From Pseudomonadota bacterium (GTDB lineage: Bacteria > Pseudomonadota > Gammaproteobacteria > Acidiferrobacterales > Acidiferrobacteraceae): a stretch of DNA of 64,000 nucleotides. Every line of letters begins with the position of its first letter. Positions within the stretch are counted from its first letter, which is position 1. The DNA lies in assembly GCA_021816625.1 (NCBI GenBank), contig JAKAXM010000001.1, forward strand, positions 1-64,000. The letters are read 5' to 3'. Shown here piece after piece: positions 8,054 to 17,201 of the stretch. The notes under the pieces are model-generated. The model worked only from the letters and a program-made list of their open reading frames with translations. It did not search any database and was not told the DNA's origin. The position numbers and the translations under genes are program-made.

Positions 8054-8897
8054 AGCCCAACCCCTCATCATGGAACCAGCCTTCGTACACCCGGCATGCG
8101 GGCCCGCGCATCCAGACGGGACCGTGGCCGTCAAACTGGATGGTCAGCCGACCCCCGCGCAGCATGACCTCGACTAAGTCATCCAAGAGTCCGCGCTCGC
8201 GCCCGGCGACGACAGCCGCGCACGCGCCGCTACCGCAAGCTAGCGTCTCGCCGGCCCCGCGCTCATAGACGCGCAAACGAATGGTCCGACGGTTGATGAC
8301 TTGCATAAAACCGACGTTCACTCCCTCCGGGAACCGCGGGTGCCGTTCGATCAACGGCCCTTCCACGGCCACCGGGGCCTGCTCGACGTCGGAGACCACC
8401 TGCACCGCGTGCGGATTGCCAAGCGACAGCACCGTGATCTGCGCAACCCGGCTGCCGAGATTCAGGGCATACGAACGTTCTTCCCGATCGGCGAGGAAGG
8501 GAATGCTCGGCGGATCCCAGCGCACCGGCCCCATATTGACGAGCACATCGCCGTCCGCTTGTAGACTCAAGGCGATGACGCCGCCGGCCGTCCGAACCGT
8601 TATGGTGTCCTTGGTACTAAGCCCCTCGTCACGGACATAACGCGCAAAACAGCGTGCGCCGTTACCACACTGCTGGACTTCCCCGCCATCGGCATTGAAT
8701 ATCCGGTAGCCGAAATCCACCCCCGGTTCCGCTGCCGGCAAGACCACCAGGACCTGGTCACAGCCCACGCCGAAGTGGCGATCCGCGATCCGGCGAATAC
8801 GGGCGGGACTGAGATCGGGCATCTGCTCCAGCGCATTCAGGACTACAAAATCGTTGCCGAGCCCATGCATCTTCGTGAACCGCAAGGCCTGCGTCAT
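8037..8897 (-). CDS. dapF: Diaminopimelate epimerase
   Basis: Interconverts LL- and meso-diaminopimelate, the last step before lysine and the source of the peptidoglycan cross-linking residue. 286 residues. Both catalytic cysteines are present, in QQCGNGARC and ACGSGAC, and the N-terminus has the HGLGNDFVVL motif that forms part of the active site. The start ATG at 8897 overlaps the TGA of lysA by four bases. The last segment overlaps the 5' end of the DUF484 gene. Confidence 0.97.
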   Translation of the reverse strand: MTQALRFTKMHGLGNDFVVLNALEQMPDLSPARIRRIADRHFGVGCDQVLVVLPAAEPGVDFGYRIFNADGGEVQQCGNGARCFARYVRDEGLSTKDTITVRTAGGVIALSLQADGDVLVNMGPVRWDPPSIPFLADREERSYALNLGSRVAQITVLSLGNPHAVQVVSDVEQAPVAVEGPLIERHPRFPEGVNVGFMQVINRRTIRLRVYERGAGETLACGSGACAAVVAGRERGLLDDLVEVMLRGGRLTIQFDGHGPVWMRGPACRVYEGWFHDEGLGCEGTD

Positions 8898-10159
8898 AAC
8901 AGGGCCTCGCGCACGATGCGTTCGCCGCGCATGAGATCGGCGTAGGACTCACGCGTGCGCACCACATGAAACCTGGCCCCATCGACCAGGACCTCGGCGG
9001 CCCGGGGGCGGGCATTGTACTGGCTGCTCATGGCAAAACCGTAGGCCCCCGCGTCGAGAATCGCAAGAATATCGGCAGGTTCGATGGCGAGCTGCCGGCC
9101 GCGCCCCAAGACATCGGCGCTCTCGCAGACAGGACCGACCACGTCATAGGCGCAAGGGGTCTCGTGGCGCCGCAAAACGGCGCGCACCTCCTGCCAAGCC
9201 TCATACAGGGCCGGGCGTATGAGGTCATTCATCCCGGCATCCGTGATCGCAAACCGCCGCTCCTCGGTCTCCTTGATGTATTCGATCCGGGTCAGAAGCG
9301 CGCCACTCGCCCCTACAATGGCCCGACCAGGCTCCAAGATAAGTTCGATATCCTGAAGACCGTGGACCGCGAGGCGCTCTTTGATGAGTGCCATGTAAGC
9401 GGTCACGCTGGGCGGGTCTTCATCTCGGTACCGAATACCAAGGCCGCCGCCCACGTCAACGTGACGCAAGGGCAACCCCGCCTGCCGCAGGGCCAGGACC
9501 TCGGGAAGCACGCGGTCGAGGGCGTCGGCGAAGGGTCCGAGCTCGGTCAATTGAGAACCGATATGGCAATCGATGCCTATGAAGGCGAGATGAGGAAAAC
9601 GCGAGGCCTCACGATACCAGGCGATGGCCTCGGCCAAGGGAACGCCAAACTTGCTCTCCTTGAGCCCGGTCGCAATATAGGGATGGGTCCGCGCATCGAC
9701 GTCGGGATTGACACGCAAGGACACCGGCGCGCGCAGGCCCAGGGCCCCGGCCACGGCATTCAACCGCGCGAGCTCGGCGGCCGATTCGACGTTAAAACAG
9801 CGGATGCCGGCGGTGAGCGCACGCCGCATCTCGGCCTCTGTCTTACCGACCCCGGAAAAAACGATGCGCTCAGGCCGGCCGCCTGCCGCCAGCACCCGCT
9901 CAAGCTCGCCCTGCGAGACGATATCAAAACCTGCGCCCAGGTCGGCGAGGATAGCCAACAAGGCCAGGTTGCTGTTGGCCTTGACCGCATAGGCGATGAG
10001 TCCAGGCTGGGCGCCCAGGGCCTGTGCGAACGACCGGTAGGCCGTCACGAGGGCGGCGCGGCTATAGACGTAACACGGCGTCCCGATCTCTGCGGCAATG
10101 TCGGCCAGGGGGACCTGCTCTACGCACAGTCGGTCACCCACATAGTGAAAAGTACTCAT
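8894..10159 (-). CDS. lysA: Diaminopimelate decarboxylase
   Basis: PLP-dependent decarboxylation of meso-diaminopimelate to L-lysine. 421 residues, fold-type III. The PLP lysine is in YAVKANSN near residue 55; HIGSQ around 200, the phosphate-binding GGGLG, and EPGRAIV follow, and the active-site Cys is in GPVCESADVLG. The start ATG at 10159 overlaps the stop of lptM by four bases. It sits between the lptM lipoprotein and dapF in a translationally coupled operon for lysine and peptidoglycan precursors. Confidence 0.97.
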   Translation of the reverse strand: MSTFHYVGDRLCVEQVPLADIAAEIGTPCYVYSRAALVTAYRSFAQALGAQPGLIAYAVKANSNLALLAILADLGAGFDIVSQGELERVLAAGGRPERIVFSGVGKTEAEMRRALTAGIRCFNVESAAELARLNAVAGALGLRAPVSLRVNPDVDARTHPYIATGLKESKFGVPLAEAIAWYREASRFPHLAFIGIDCHIGSQLTELGPFADALDRVLPEVLALRQAGLPLRHVDVGGGLGIRYRDEDPPSVTAYMALIKERLAVHGLQDIELILEPGRAIVGASGALLTRIEYIKETEERRFAITDAGMNDLIRPALYEAWQEVRAVLRRHETPCAYDVVGPVCESADVLGRGRQLAIEPADILAILDAGAYGFAMSSQYNARPRAAEVLVDGARFHVVRTRESYADLMRGERIVREALL

Positions 10160-10290
10160 GGGTGACGCGCGGCGGCGGGCTGAGCGGCGGGGGCCGGAGC
10201 CGGCTTAGCGTGGGGCATATACAAGGGGCCTTCCTTACCGCAGGCCGTGATAGCGCACAGACACACAAGAATCATCCATCGGTAACTCAT
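10156..10290 (-). CDS. lptM: LptM/YifL-type small lipoprotein
   Basis: A 44-residue lipoprotein: MSYRWMILVCLCAITAC signal with the lipobox Cys, followed by the family hallmark GKEGPLYMP (consensus C-G-x-K-G-P-L-Y-x-P) and an Ala/Pro-rich tail. In E. coli the homologue assists maturation of the LptD translocon for lipopolysaccharide. The ATG at 10290 overlaps the TGA of the upstream dehydrogenase-like gene, and its own TGA overlaps the lysA start. It is too short for many gene callers, but the position between cyaY and dapF is conserved. Confidence 0.92.
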   Translation of the reverse strand: MSYRWMILVCLCAITACGKEGPLYMPHAKPAPAPAAQPAAARHP

Positions 10291-11366
10291 GACAGTTGCA
10301 AGACCACCTGACGCATCGCCCACTCCCGGGTCATATCCGCGAGACTCAACACCCCGGCGCATACCGATGCCCCGGGCTCCCCTGTCGCCGCCATCCATTT
10401 CCGCACAAGGGCCACGGCCGGCATGCAAAGGACCGACAGGCCGTCCTCAGGCGACACCAACGCCGCGCTGCGTGCAAGCGGCTGCCCCCCGCGTTCGCCT
10501 CGCAGCACCACACTCAATCCAAACGCGGCCTGGCCAAAGCGCGCGAGCCTCTTTTGGACGAAATGGAGCCCCTTCGCGAGACGCGCGAGATCGGCAATCA
10601 CCCCGAGGCGATTCAGAAAACCAAGGCAGACATGGCCATGATTCAAGACCGGTAGATCAAGACCGGTTCGATAGGTGACCGCCGCGCCGTAACGCTTGCT
10701 CAGAATCTCGATCTCAGGGGCATCGGTGACATAGAGCCGGCGCCTGCCAAACGGTGCGGGAAGGGTTACCATGCGGCCATGGGTGAAGGCCGGCACCTCA
10801 CGCGAGGCCCCGTGCTCATAGACGCATGCGCGTCGCCCCTGCGCCTCCAGCAAGGCCCGTACGCTCGCCAGTCCCCGCGGATTGCGGTTCCCAGACAACA
10901 TGGCCACCTCGATTTCCGTGATCGTATCGAAACCCGGCGCTACGGTCTCCACGAGAACGGAGGAGAAGGCCAAGGCCGAACCGGCCCCAGAAACAAGACA
11001 GGCGTGACCCTCGACCGCGCGCGAATGCAGGGCCTGGATGCCCAGTATATAAGACTTCTCGTCGGCCATGTCCACGTAATGGACCCCGCGGCGTGCGCAG
11101 CGCTCGGCCACGGCGTAATCGTGAGCGCGAAAAGGTCCGCACGTATTGACCACCGCGAATACGCCGTCCAGGGCCGCATTCAGCGATCCTTGCCGCTGGA
11201 TGTCGACCGCTACAAAGGGCAGACCGAGTTGCGCCGCTACGGCCGGTCCGCGCACCGTATCCCGACCCCCCAGCACACATTCCGCCTCCGGGTCGCGCAT
11301 CAAGAGCTCCGCTATACGCCGCCCGCAGGTGCCGTAACCGCCCAAGATCAGGATTTTCTTTGTCAT
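10287..11366 (-). CDS. Saccharopine dehydrogenase-like NAD(P)-binding protein
   Basis: A 359-residue protein with an N-terminal Rossmann fold (TKKILILGGYGTCGRRIAELL) and the NTCGPF and VHYVDMADE stretches typical of the saccharopine dehydrogenase/trans-acting enoyl reductase group. The start is the ATG at 11366, where the homology begins; the ribosome binding site is poor, and the longer open frame upstream is low-complexity. It overlaps lptM by four bases and so is the first gene of the lysA-dapF operon. A link to lysine metabolism is suggested by position only: bacteria using the diaminopimelate route do not need saccharopine dehydrogenase, and many family members act on other substrates. 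Confidence 0.82.
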   Translation of the reverse strand: MTKKILILGGYGTCGRRIAELLMRDPEAECVLGGRDTVRGPAVAAQLGLPFVAVDIQRQGSLNAALDGVFAVVNTCGPFRAHDYAVAERCARRGVHYVDMADEKSYILGIQALHSRAVEGHACLVSGAGSALAFSSVLVETVAPGFDTITEIEVAMLSGNRNPRGLASVRALLEAQGRRACVYEHGASREVPAFTHGRMVTLPAPFGRRRLYVTDAPEIEILSKRYGAAVTYRTGLDLPVLNHGHVCLGFLNRLGVIADLARLAKGLHFVQKRLARFGQAAFGLSVVLRGERGGQPLARSAALVSPEDGLSVLCMPAVALVRKWMAATGEPGASVCAGVLSLADMTREWAMRQVVLQLS

Positions 11367-11600
11367 GCGGCAAGGATAGAGGGTAAACCGCCGCCGACTC
11401 AAGGCATAGGCCGCGGGCGGCCCCGCCGCTATCCGGCCCGGTTTTGCCGCGGGGACCCGCACTGGCCTGTTCGTTTGGCCGCAAGCCCGCTACCATGGGC
11501 CCGACGGCCCCGGCGCCGGCCCTGTCCGCGGCGGATGGCCCCCGTGCCCGACGAGATGAACGGCGGTAGCGGCGCGACCGGCGTCGCCTAAGGAGCTACA

Positions 11601-11921
11601 GTGTTGAATGATGCGGAATTTGAAGACCGGTCGCGCGCGACCCTGGACACCATCGAACAAGCCCTCGAAGCCCATGCCCCCGACATCGACTACGAGACCG
11701 AAGACGAGATATTGACGCTCGAGTTCCCCGACGGGTCGCGCATCATCATCAACAAGCAGCGTCCCCTGCGGCAGATCTGGCTGGCCGCCCGCGCGGGCGG
11801 CTTTCACTACGACTACGACGCCGCGTCCGGAACCTGGTTGCGCGGAGGCGGCGGGGAACTCATCGCCGACCTCGAGACCTTCGCCAGCAGCCAGCTCCGG
11901 AAGCCCGTCCGTCTACGCTAA
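11601..11921 (+). CDS. cyaY: Frataxin-like iron-binding protein CyaY
   Basis: 106 residues, the length of bacterial frataxin. It modulates Fe-S cluster assembly by binding iron and the IscS desulfurase. The first helix is rich in Asp/Glu (EFEDRSRATLDTIEQALE), followed by the beta sheet with the signature IIINKQRPLRQIWLA. The start is a GTG at 11601 behind AAGGAG. It is divergent from the lptM-lysA operon, the same neighbourhood as in E. coli. Confidence 0.95.
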   Translation: MLNDAEFEDRSRATLDTIEQALEAHAPDIDYETEDEILTLEFPDGSRIIINKQRPLRQIWLAARAGGFHYDYDAASGTWLRGGGGELIADLETFASSQLRKPVRLR

Positions 11922-11927
11922 GCTTCC

Positions 11928-12209
11928 TCATTCCCAAATCTGGTCACGGTGGTGGATGAAGGCCCCGCGCTCCCCGCATTTAGGGCAGACAGACGTCTCA
12001 GCATCGTCGGCCAAGAGCTGGATGCCGTCGTGGTAACAAAGACTGCAGCGCGGCGTGGTCGCGTCGTCGACCCAGGTACTGCCGACCGAGTGGCAATTAT
12101 CACAAGAAAAAAGCCGCAGATAGGGGACCGGCATCCGGCCCCGCCCCAACCCCAGATCCCGCTCCTCATACCGGCAAGCGCGGCAGACAAAATCGACCTT
12201 ATGTCCCAC
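11928..12209 (-). CDS. Zinc-ribbon protein with four CxxC pairs
   Basis: A 93-residue protein with four metal-ligand pairs: CRAC, CDNC, CSLC and CPKC. They would make two zinc ribbons, or one large rubredoxin-like fold. I recognise no named family. It starts with a GTG at 12209 inside the 3' end of lon (11-base overlap), so it is translated from the lon transcript. It is convergent with cyaY, 6 bases away. A role linked to Lon substrates or to transcription is possible but unsupported. Confidence 0.72.
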   Translation of the reverse strand: MGHKVDFVCRACRYEERDLGLGRGRMPVPYLRLFSCDNCHSVGSTWVDDATTPRCSLCYHDGIQLLADDAETSVCPKCGERGAFIHHRDQIWE

Positions 12210-14595
12210 GGTCGCCAGCCCCCGGAAAGATCAAGGCCGCCACATCGCGGTAATGCTTGACGTAATGCAAAGTGAGGCCCTCACGGACATTTTCTGGTAA
12301 CTCCTCGAAATCGTTACGATTTGCCTCTGGGATTATGATCTCCGGGATCTTCACCCGGCGCGCCGCTATGATCTTTTCGCGGATGCCACCCACCGGCAGA
12401 ACATGTCCGGTCAGCGTGATCTCGCCGGTCATGGCAAGCGGACGGGTAATCCGCTTGCCGCGGGCGAGCGACAGTAGCGCGCTTGCGATCGTGACACCGG
12501 CGCTTGGCCCGTCTTTGGGGATCGCCCCGGCAGGCACATGCAAGTGCAGGGAGGCCTTGTCGAAAAAGTCCTCCGGGCAGCCATAGGCCCTGCAGTGCGA
12601 AGAGATGTAGCTATAAGCGATCTCGGCGGATTCGCGCATAACCTCACCTAACTGTCCCGTAATCTTGATCCCGCGGTTGGTCCGGTGCACCCGTGTCACC
12701 TCGATGTCGAGTATGGCACCCCCCATGGGCGTCCATGCGAGACCCGTCACCACCCCTACGCCACGCAAGGGCTTGATCGGCTGAAAGACAGGGCGATCGA
12801 GGTATTGCTCGAGATTACGCTTCCCGACCTTGATCGGCGGGGTCTTGCCATTGATCATGGCCACCACGGCCTTGCGGGCGATCGAGCCAAGCTTCTTTTC
12901 GAGACTGCGGACCCCGGCCTCGCGCGCATAGCCCTCGATGATCTCACGGATCGCCTGATCCTCGATGCGCAGCTGGCCGGGCTTCAGCCCGACCCGGTCC
13001 ATCTGCTTGGGCAAGAGATGGTGTTTGGCGATCGCCATCTTTTCGCTCGTGATATAGCCCGCGAGACGGATGACCTCCATGCGATCGAGCAAGGGCCTAG
13101 GGATGGTGTCGAGTTGGTTGGCCGTACAGACAAACAGGACCTTCGATAGATCGAAACGCAGATCCAAATAGTGATCCAGGAAGTCGACGTTCTGTTCCGG
13201 ATCCAAGACCTCGAGCAGGGCCGAGGCGGGATTCCCTTGATACGAAGACCCGATCTTGTCGATCTCATCGAGCATGATGATCGGGTTTGCGACACCCACC
13301 TCGCGGATGGCCTGTATGAATTTACCGGGCATCGCTCCGATATAGGTACGGCGGTGTCCCTTGATCTCGGCCTCATCGCGCATACCGCCGACAGAGAAGC
13401 GATAGAATTTACGCCCCAGGGACGAGGCGATCGATCGCCCGATCGAGGTCTTTCCGACCCCCGGGGGGCCGACCAACAAGAGGATGGAACCGGCCACCTC
13501 ACCTTTCATGGCACCGACGGCGAGAAACTCGATGATGCGATCTTTCACGTCATCGAGGCCATCGTGATCCTGATCTAGGATCGTCCGGGCCTGCTTCAGG
13601 TCGATCTTGTCGCTTGAGTACCGGCCCCACGGCAACATGGTCAGCCACTCGAGATAATTGCGGGTGACGGCATACTCGGGAGAACCCATCTCCAGTACTG
13701 CCATCTTTTGCAACTCCTCCTCGATGCGCTTGTCGGCGGCCTCGGGCAAAGCGAGCGTCTTGATGCGCTCGCGGAATACCTCGATCTCGGCGGTCCGGTC
13801 ATCCTTGGCAATACCGAGCTCCTTCTGGATGGCCTTTAGCTGTTCGCGCAGAAAAAATTGCCGTTGCTGCTCATTGATCTTTTCTTCGACGCGTTCGCTG
13901 ATGCGTGCCTGGGTCTTGGCGATCTCCAGTTCCTTTTTCAAAAGAAACAGGACCTTCTCGAGCCGGGGCTCGAGCGCCGTCGTCTTAAGGACGTCCTGTA
14001 GTTCCTCCTTGGTGGCGGTCGTAAGGCTCGCCGCAAAATCCGCGAGCCGGGACGGCTGATCGGGCCCAAAGCGGGTCAGGAAGAATTTGAGCTCCTCACC
14101 GTAGAGAGGATTGAGCGGCAAAAGCTCTTTTATCGTGTTGATCACCGCGACCGAATATGCCTTCGTCTCGTGGGTCTCGTGGCCTTCCGGTTCCGGGAAA
14201 TACCGTGCCCGAACGGCAAAGGGCCGCTCGCCCGAGACCCATTGCTCGATCCGGAACCGCTGCAACCCTTCGACGAAGATCTGCAATTTGTCATCATTCT
14301 GCACTACCTTGTGGATGCGGCATGCAGTCCCCATATCGTAGAAGTCGCTACTGACGACATCGGCGGCTTGATCCTTGCGAATCAAGACCAGTCCGAGGAC
14401 TTTATGGGGGGCCTCGGTGGCCGCCGCGATGGTAGATGTCCAGGGCTCCCGATCAAGCACGAGCGGAATGGCTTGCGCCGGGAAGAAGGGCCGGTTGGTG
14501 ATGGGCACGACAAGGAGCGTGGTCGGCAGAACATCGCCCGGGCGCGCCAGGGTCCCGCCGGAGGCGGACGTGGATGCGGGGTCGCTTGTAGTCAT
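12199..14595 (-). CDS. lon: ATP-dependent Lon protease
   Basis: Cytoplasmic AAA+ serine protease for damaged and regulatory proteins, 798 residues. N-terminal LON substrate-binding domain (LVVPITNRPFFPAQAIPLV onward), coiled coil with RLEKVLFLLKKELE, Walker A GPPGVGKTS, Walker B LDEIDK, and the protease domain with the catalytic Ser in KDGPSAGVT and Lys in LPVGGIREK. The start is set at the ATG at 14595, which gives an ordinary N-terminus; the frame is open to 14700 and ATGs at 14685 and 14700 are alternatives. A possible sigma-32 promoter lies at 14687-14718. Confidence 0.95.
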   Translation of the reverse strand: MTTSDPASTSASGGTLARPGDVLPTTLLVVPITNRPFFPAQAIPLVLDREPWTSTIAAATEAPHKVLGLVLIRKDQAADVVSSDFYDMGTACRIHKVVQNDDKLQIFVEGLQRFRIEQWVSGERPFAVRARYFPEPEGHETHETKAYSVAVINTIKELLPLNPLYGEELKFFLTRFGPDQPSRLADFAASLTTATKEELQDVLKTTALEPRLEKVLFLLKKELEIAKTQARISERVEEKINEQQRQFFLREQLKAIQKELGIAKDDRTAEIEVFRERIKTLALPEAADKRIEEELQKMAVLEMGSPEYAVTRNYLEWLTMLPWGRYSSDKIDLKQARTILDQDHDGLDDVKDRIIEFLAVGAMKGEVAGSILLLVGPPGVGKTSIGRSIASSLGRKFYRFSVGGMRDEAEIKGHRRTYIGAMPGKFIQAIREVGVANPIIMLDEIDKIGSSYQGNPASALLEVLDPEQNVDFLDHYLDLRFDLSKVLFVCTANQLDTIPRPLLDRMEVIRLAGYITSEKMAIAKHHLLPKQMDRVGLKPGQLRIEDQAIREIIEGYAREAGVRSLEKKLGSIARKAVVAMINGKTPPIKVGKRNLEQYLDRPVFQPIKPLRGVGVVTGLAWTPMGGAILDIEVTRVHRTNRGIKITGQLGEVMRESAEIAYSYISSHCRAYGCPEDFFDKASLHLHVPAGAIPKDGPSAGVTIASALLSLARGKRITRPLAMTGEITLTGHVLPVGGIREKIIAARRVKIPEIIIPEANRNDFEELPENVREGLTLHYVKHYRDVAALIFPGAGDRGT

Positions 14596-14686
14596 GAACA
14601 GGGTCGCTCGCCTCAAAGTTAAAGGGACCTGCGTTTTAATGGGGCCGCCGCCGCCGGCTTCAAGGCGGGGACCCTTATCGTTCATG

Positions 14687-14718
14687 TAAAGGGGTGGCAA
14701 TCGGTCCTGATGGTCAAG
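14687..14718 (-). promoter_or_regulatory. Possible sigma-32 promoter of lon
   Basis: Minus strand: CTTGACC (14712-14718), 17 bases, CCCCTTTA (14687-14694). Both halves resemble RpoH elements but the spacer is at the long end. If correct, transcription starts near 14680, which would favour the lon start at 14595. Confidence 0.35.
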
Positions 14719-14808
14719 CAGCCGGCGCCCCTGGTCAAGGGGCCAGCGATGGTCTTATCATGAATTGTACGGCGGATTGCGCAAGATACGCATAAGAGGC
14801 AGATGCCG

Positions 14809-15354
14809 ATGAGGACTTTCTGGATACTGGGCGGTCTTCTCCTGCTGGCCGGGTGCGCAACACCCGCACCCGAGGCCTTGCGTCAACCGGGCATCTCCCG
14901 GGTCACGGTAGCCGCGGCCCGCGCCCATCTCGCACCGACGGGGTCGCGGGTACGGTGGGGAGGTGTGATCGTCAAGGTCATAAACGCCCCGCACGCGACC
15001 TGGGTCCAGATCATTAGCAAACCCTTGCGCCATGACGGGCGGCCGCGGCGGGTACGATTCAGTGCGGGGCGCTTCCTCGCACGGGTGCCCGGATTTTTAG
15101 ACCCCGCGCTCTACGCCCCGGGACGCAAGATCACGGTCGTGGGGATATTCTCCGGTTACGAAAAGGACCCGATCGGGACCTACCTCTATGACTTCCCCGT
15201 GGTCCGTACCCTATCGGTTTACCTCTGGCGCCCGCGCCCGATCCGGCGCTATTACTACGCGAACCCCTGGCCCTGGGGCTGGGGTGTGGGTTTTGGACCC
15301 GATTTTGGTTGGGGTTGGCACGATGATGATGATGGGCCAGGCTTCGGGCCGTAA
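14809..15354 (+). CDS. Slp family outer-membrane lipoprotein (first copy)
   Basis: A 181-residue lipoprotein: signal MRTFWILGGLLLLAGC with a lipobox (LAGC), then the Slp domain (VRWGGVIVKV, the GRFLARVPGFLDPALYAPGRKITVVG block, YDFPVV). Slp proteins are outer-membrane lipoproteins induced by starvation or acid in enterobacteria; the precise role is unknown. The C-terminal tail is unusual, rich in Trp, Gly and Asp (about residues 155-181). The second of two near ATGs is chosen because it has GAGG nine bases upstream. A related copy follows 35 bases downstream. Confidence 0.88.
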   Translation: MRTFWILGGLLLLAGCATPAPEALRQPGISRVTVAAARAHLAPTGSRVRWGGVIVKVINAPHATWVQIISKPLRHDGRPRRVRFSAGRFLARVPGFLDPALYAPGRKITVVGIFSGYEKDPIGTYLYDFPVVRTLSVYLWRPRPIRRYYYANPWPWGWGVGFGPDFGWGWHDDDDGPGFGP

Positions 15355-15389
15355 CAGGCGCGCGTCCGGGAGACGAGGAGGAAGCGAGA

Positions 15390-15893
15390 ATGAGGCAGGG
15401 ACCGCTTAAGGTCTTGACGTCCGGACTCGCCACGGCCTGCGCCCTGGCCGGCTGCGCCGTACACCCCCGGCCCCGGGCGCCGCATGTCGATCGGCGGGTG
15501 GGGCTTGCCCAGGTGCGCGCCCATCCCCGGAGCACCCGGGGCGTCCGCGTGCGCTGGGGCGGCATGGTGGTGAGCGATCAGATCGGTCCGACCCACAGCA
15601 CGCTCACCATCCTCGCCTATCCCCTGAACGCGCAGGGGCGGCCTTTACTACGGCGCATGCCGCTCGGACGGTTCCAGGCAGTCAGTCATGGCTACCTAGA
15701 CCCCATACTCTTCGCCCAGGGACGCCTCGTGACCATCGTCGGGACGGCCGCCGGTACCCGCCCGGGCCTGATCGGTCAGGCGCACTACCTCTATCCGCGT
15801 CTCCATGTGCTCGCGACCCACATCTGGCGCCTCTATCCGCCTCGGCGGCGTTCGCCCTGGCGCTTTGGCTTTGGGATCGGTATCGGTCTCTAA
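15390..15893 (+). CDS. Slp family outer-membrane lipoprotein (second copy)
   Basis: A 167-residue lipoprotein, diverged duplicate of the preceding gene: lipobox LAGC near residue 22, then [10 protein letters not shown], a [30 protein letters not shown] block and YLYPRL. It lacks the Trp/Asp tail and ends in [10 protein letters not shown]. The ATG at 15390 has a strong AGGAGG. Its stop overlaps the stop of convergent purT by a few bases. Confidence 0.88.
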   Translation: MRQGPLKVLTSGLATACALAGCAVHPRPRAPHVDRRVGLAQVRAHPRSTRGVRVRWGGMVVSDQIGPTHSTLTILAYPLNAQGRPLLRRMPLGRFQAVSHGYLDPILFAQGRLVTIVGTAAGTRPGLIGQAHYLYPRLHVLATHIWRLYPPRRRSPWRFGFGIGIGL

Positions 15894-17098
15894 ACGGAAC
15901 TCGCGGGCTGGACTTCGACCAGGGACGCGCACTCCTGAGCCCGGCGCCGCGCGCTGTCGATATCGGGGGCCATGGCGAGCGCCACACCAAGACGCCGGCG
16001 CGTGTAACTCTCGGGTTTGCCAAAGAGTCGCAGCTTGGTGCCGGGTACCCGCAGGGCCGCGTCGATACCCGCAAAGCGCACGCCCACACCCGTCCCTGTC
16101 CCGTAAATGACGGCGCTCGCCGCCGGCCGCAGCAACTCGGTCGATACCGGTAGACCGAGAATAGCGCGCACATGCAGTTCGAATTCACTTTGATACTGAC
16201 TGGCGAGGGTCACAAGACCGGTGTCATGAGGGCGCGGACTCACTTCCGAAAACCAGACCTGGTCCTCGTTTACGAAGAACTCGCAACCAAAGATACCGCG
16301 GCCGCCGAGCGCCTCCGTGACCTTGGCGGCCATCTCGCGGGCCCGATAGAGGGCCTTCTCACTCATGGGCTGCGGCTGCCAGCTTTCCACATAGTCGCCC
16401 CGCTCCTGGCGGTGGCCGATGGGTTCGCAGAAGTGGGTCTCCACGACACCGCCCGGGCCGGCCGCGCGCACCGTAAGCAGCGTAATCTCGTACTGGAACT
16501 CCACGAAGGACTCGACGATGACGCGGGCCAGGGCGACGCGGCTCTTCTTTTGGGCCTCCTGCCAGGCCGCGATGAGCTCTGGCTCCGAGAAGGCCGTCGA
16601 CTGACCCTTGCCGGAAGATGACATAACGGGCTTTATCACGCACGGAAAACCGACGGTGGCGGCAGCCTCCCGCAGCTGCTCGAGGCTGCCGGCAAAGGCA
16701 TAACGCGATGTAGGGATCTTGAGCTCTTCGGCGGCAAGCCGGCGAATGCCCTCGCGATTCATCGTGAGAAATGCCCCGCGCGCCGTCGGAATGACCTCCG
16801 CCAAGCCCTCGTTCTCGATCTCCATGAGCGTCTCGGTAGCGATCGCCTCGAGTTCCGGCACCACAAAATCCGGCTGCTCGCGCGTGATCACATCCCGCAC
16901 CGCCTGGCCATCGCGCATATCGATCACATAGGCGCGATGCGCGACCTGATGGGCCGGGGCATTGGCATAACGATCAACGGCGATGACCTCGACGCCCAGC
17001 CGTTGCGCCTCGATCGCCACCTCCTTGCCAAGCTCGCCGCTGCCAAGCAAGAGCAGGCGTACGGCATCACGTGTAAGCGGGGTGCCCAAAACCGTCAT
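15890..17098 (-). CDS. purT: Formate-dependent phosphoribosylglycinamide formyltransferase PurT
   Basis: ATP-grasp ligase that converts GAR, formate and ATP to formyl-GAR in purine biosynthesis, bypassing folate. 402 residues, the family length. N-terminal [21 protein letters not shown] nucleotide-fold motif, central ATP-grasp domain ([15 protein letters not shown]), FGCEFFV and the [11 protein letters not shown] motif. The start is the ATG at 17098, six bases after GGAG. Confidence 0.96.
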   Translation of the reverse strand: MTVLGTPLTRDAVRLLLLGSGELGKEVAIEAQRLGVEVIAVDRYANAPAHQVAHRAYVIDMRDGQAVRDVITREQPDFVVPELEAIATETLMEIENEGLAEVIPTARGAFLTMNREGIRRLAAEELKIPTSRYAFAGSLEQLREAAATVGFPCVIKPVMSSSGKGQSTAFSEPELIAAWQEAQKKSRVALARVIVESFVEFQYEITLLTVRAAGPGGVVETHFCEPIGHRQERGDYVESWQPQPMSEKALYRAREMAAKVTEALGGRGIFGCEFFVNEDQVWFSEVSPRPHDTGLVTLASQYQSEFELHVRAILGLPVSTELLRPAASAVIYGTGTGVGVRFAGIDAALRVPGTKLRLFGKPESYTRRRLGVALAMAPDIDSARRRAQECASLVEVQPASSV

Positions 17099-17201
17099 GA
17101 GGGACTCCAAGAAACGCGGTAGGTATGATGGCCGGGCATCATACGCCCGGGCCCAGGCCTGTCAATTCTCCATTTCGCCGGCGACGGGCATGGCCCGCCG
17201 C

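Noticed and set aside
8966-10165. 399-codon plus-strand frame opposite lysA
   Set aside because: Antisense shadow of lysA with unnatural Gly/Arg/His composition.
12199-14700. Extended Lon N-terminus from 14700
   Set aside because: The additional residues are Gly/Pro-rich, without a ribosome binding site, and would start inside the candidate promoter.
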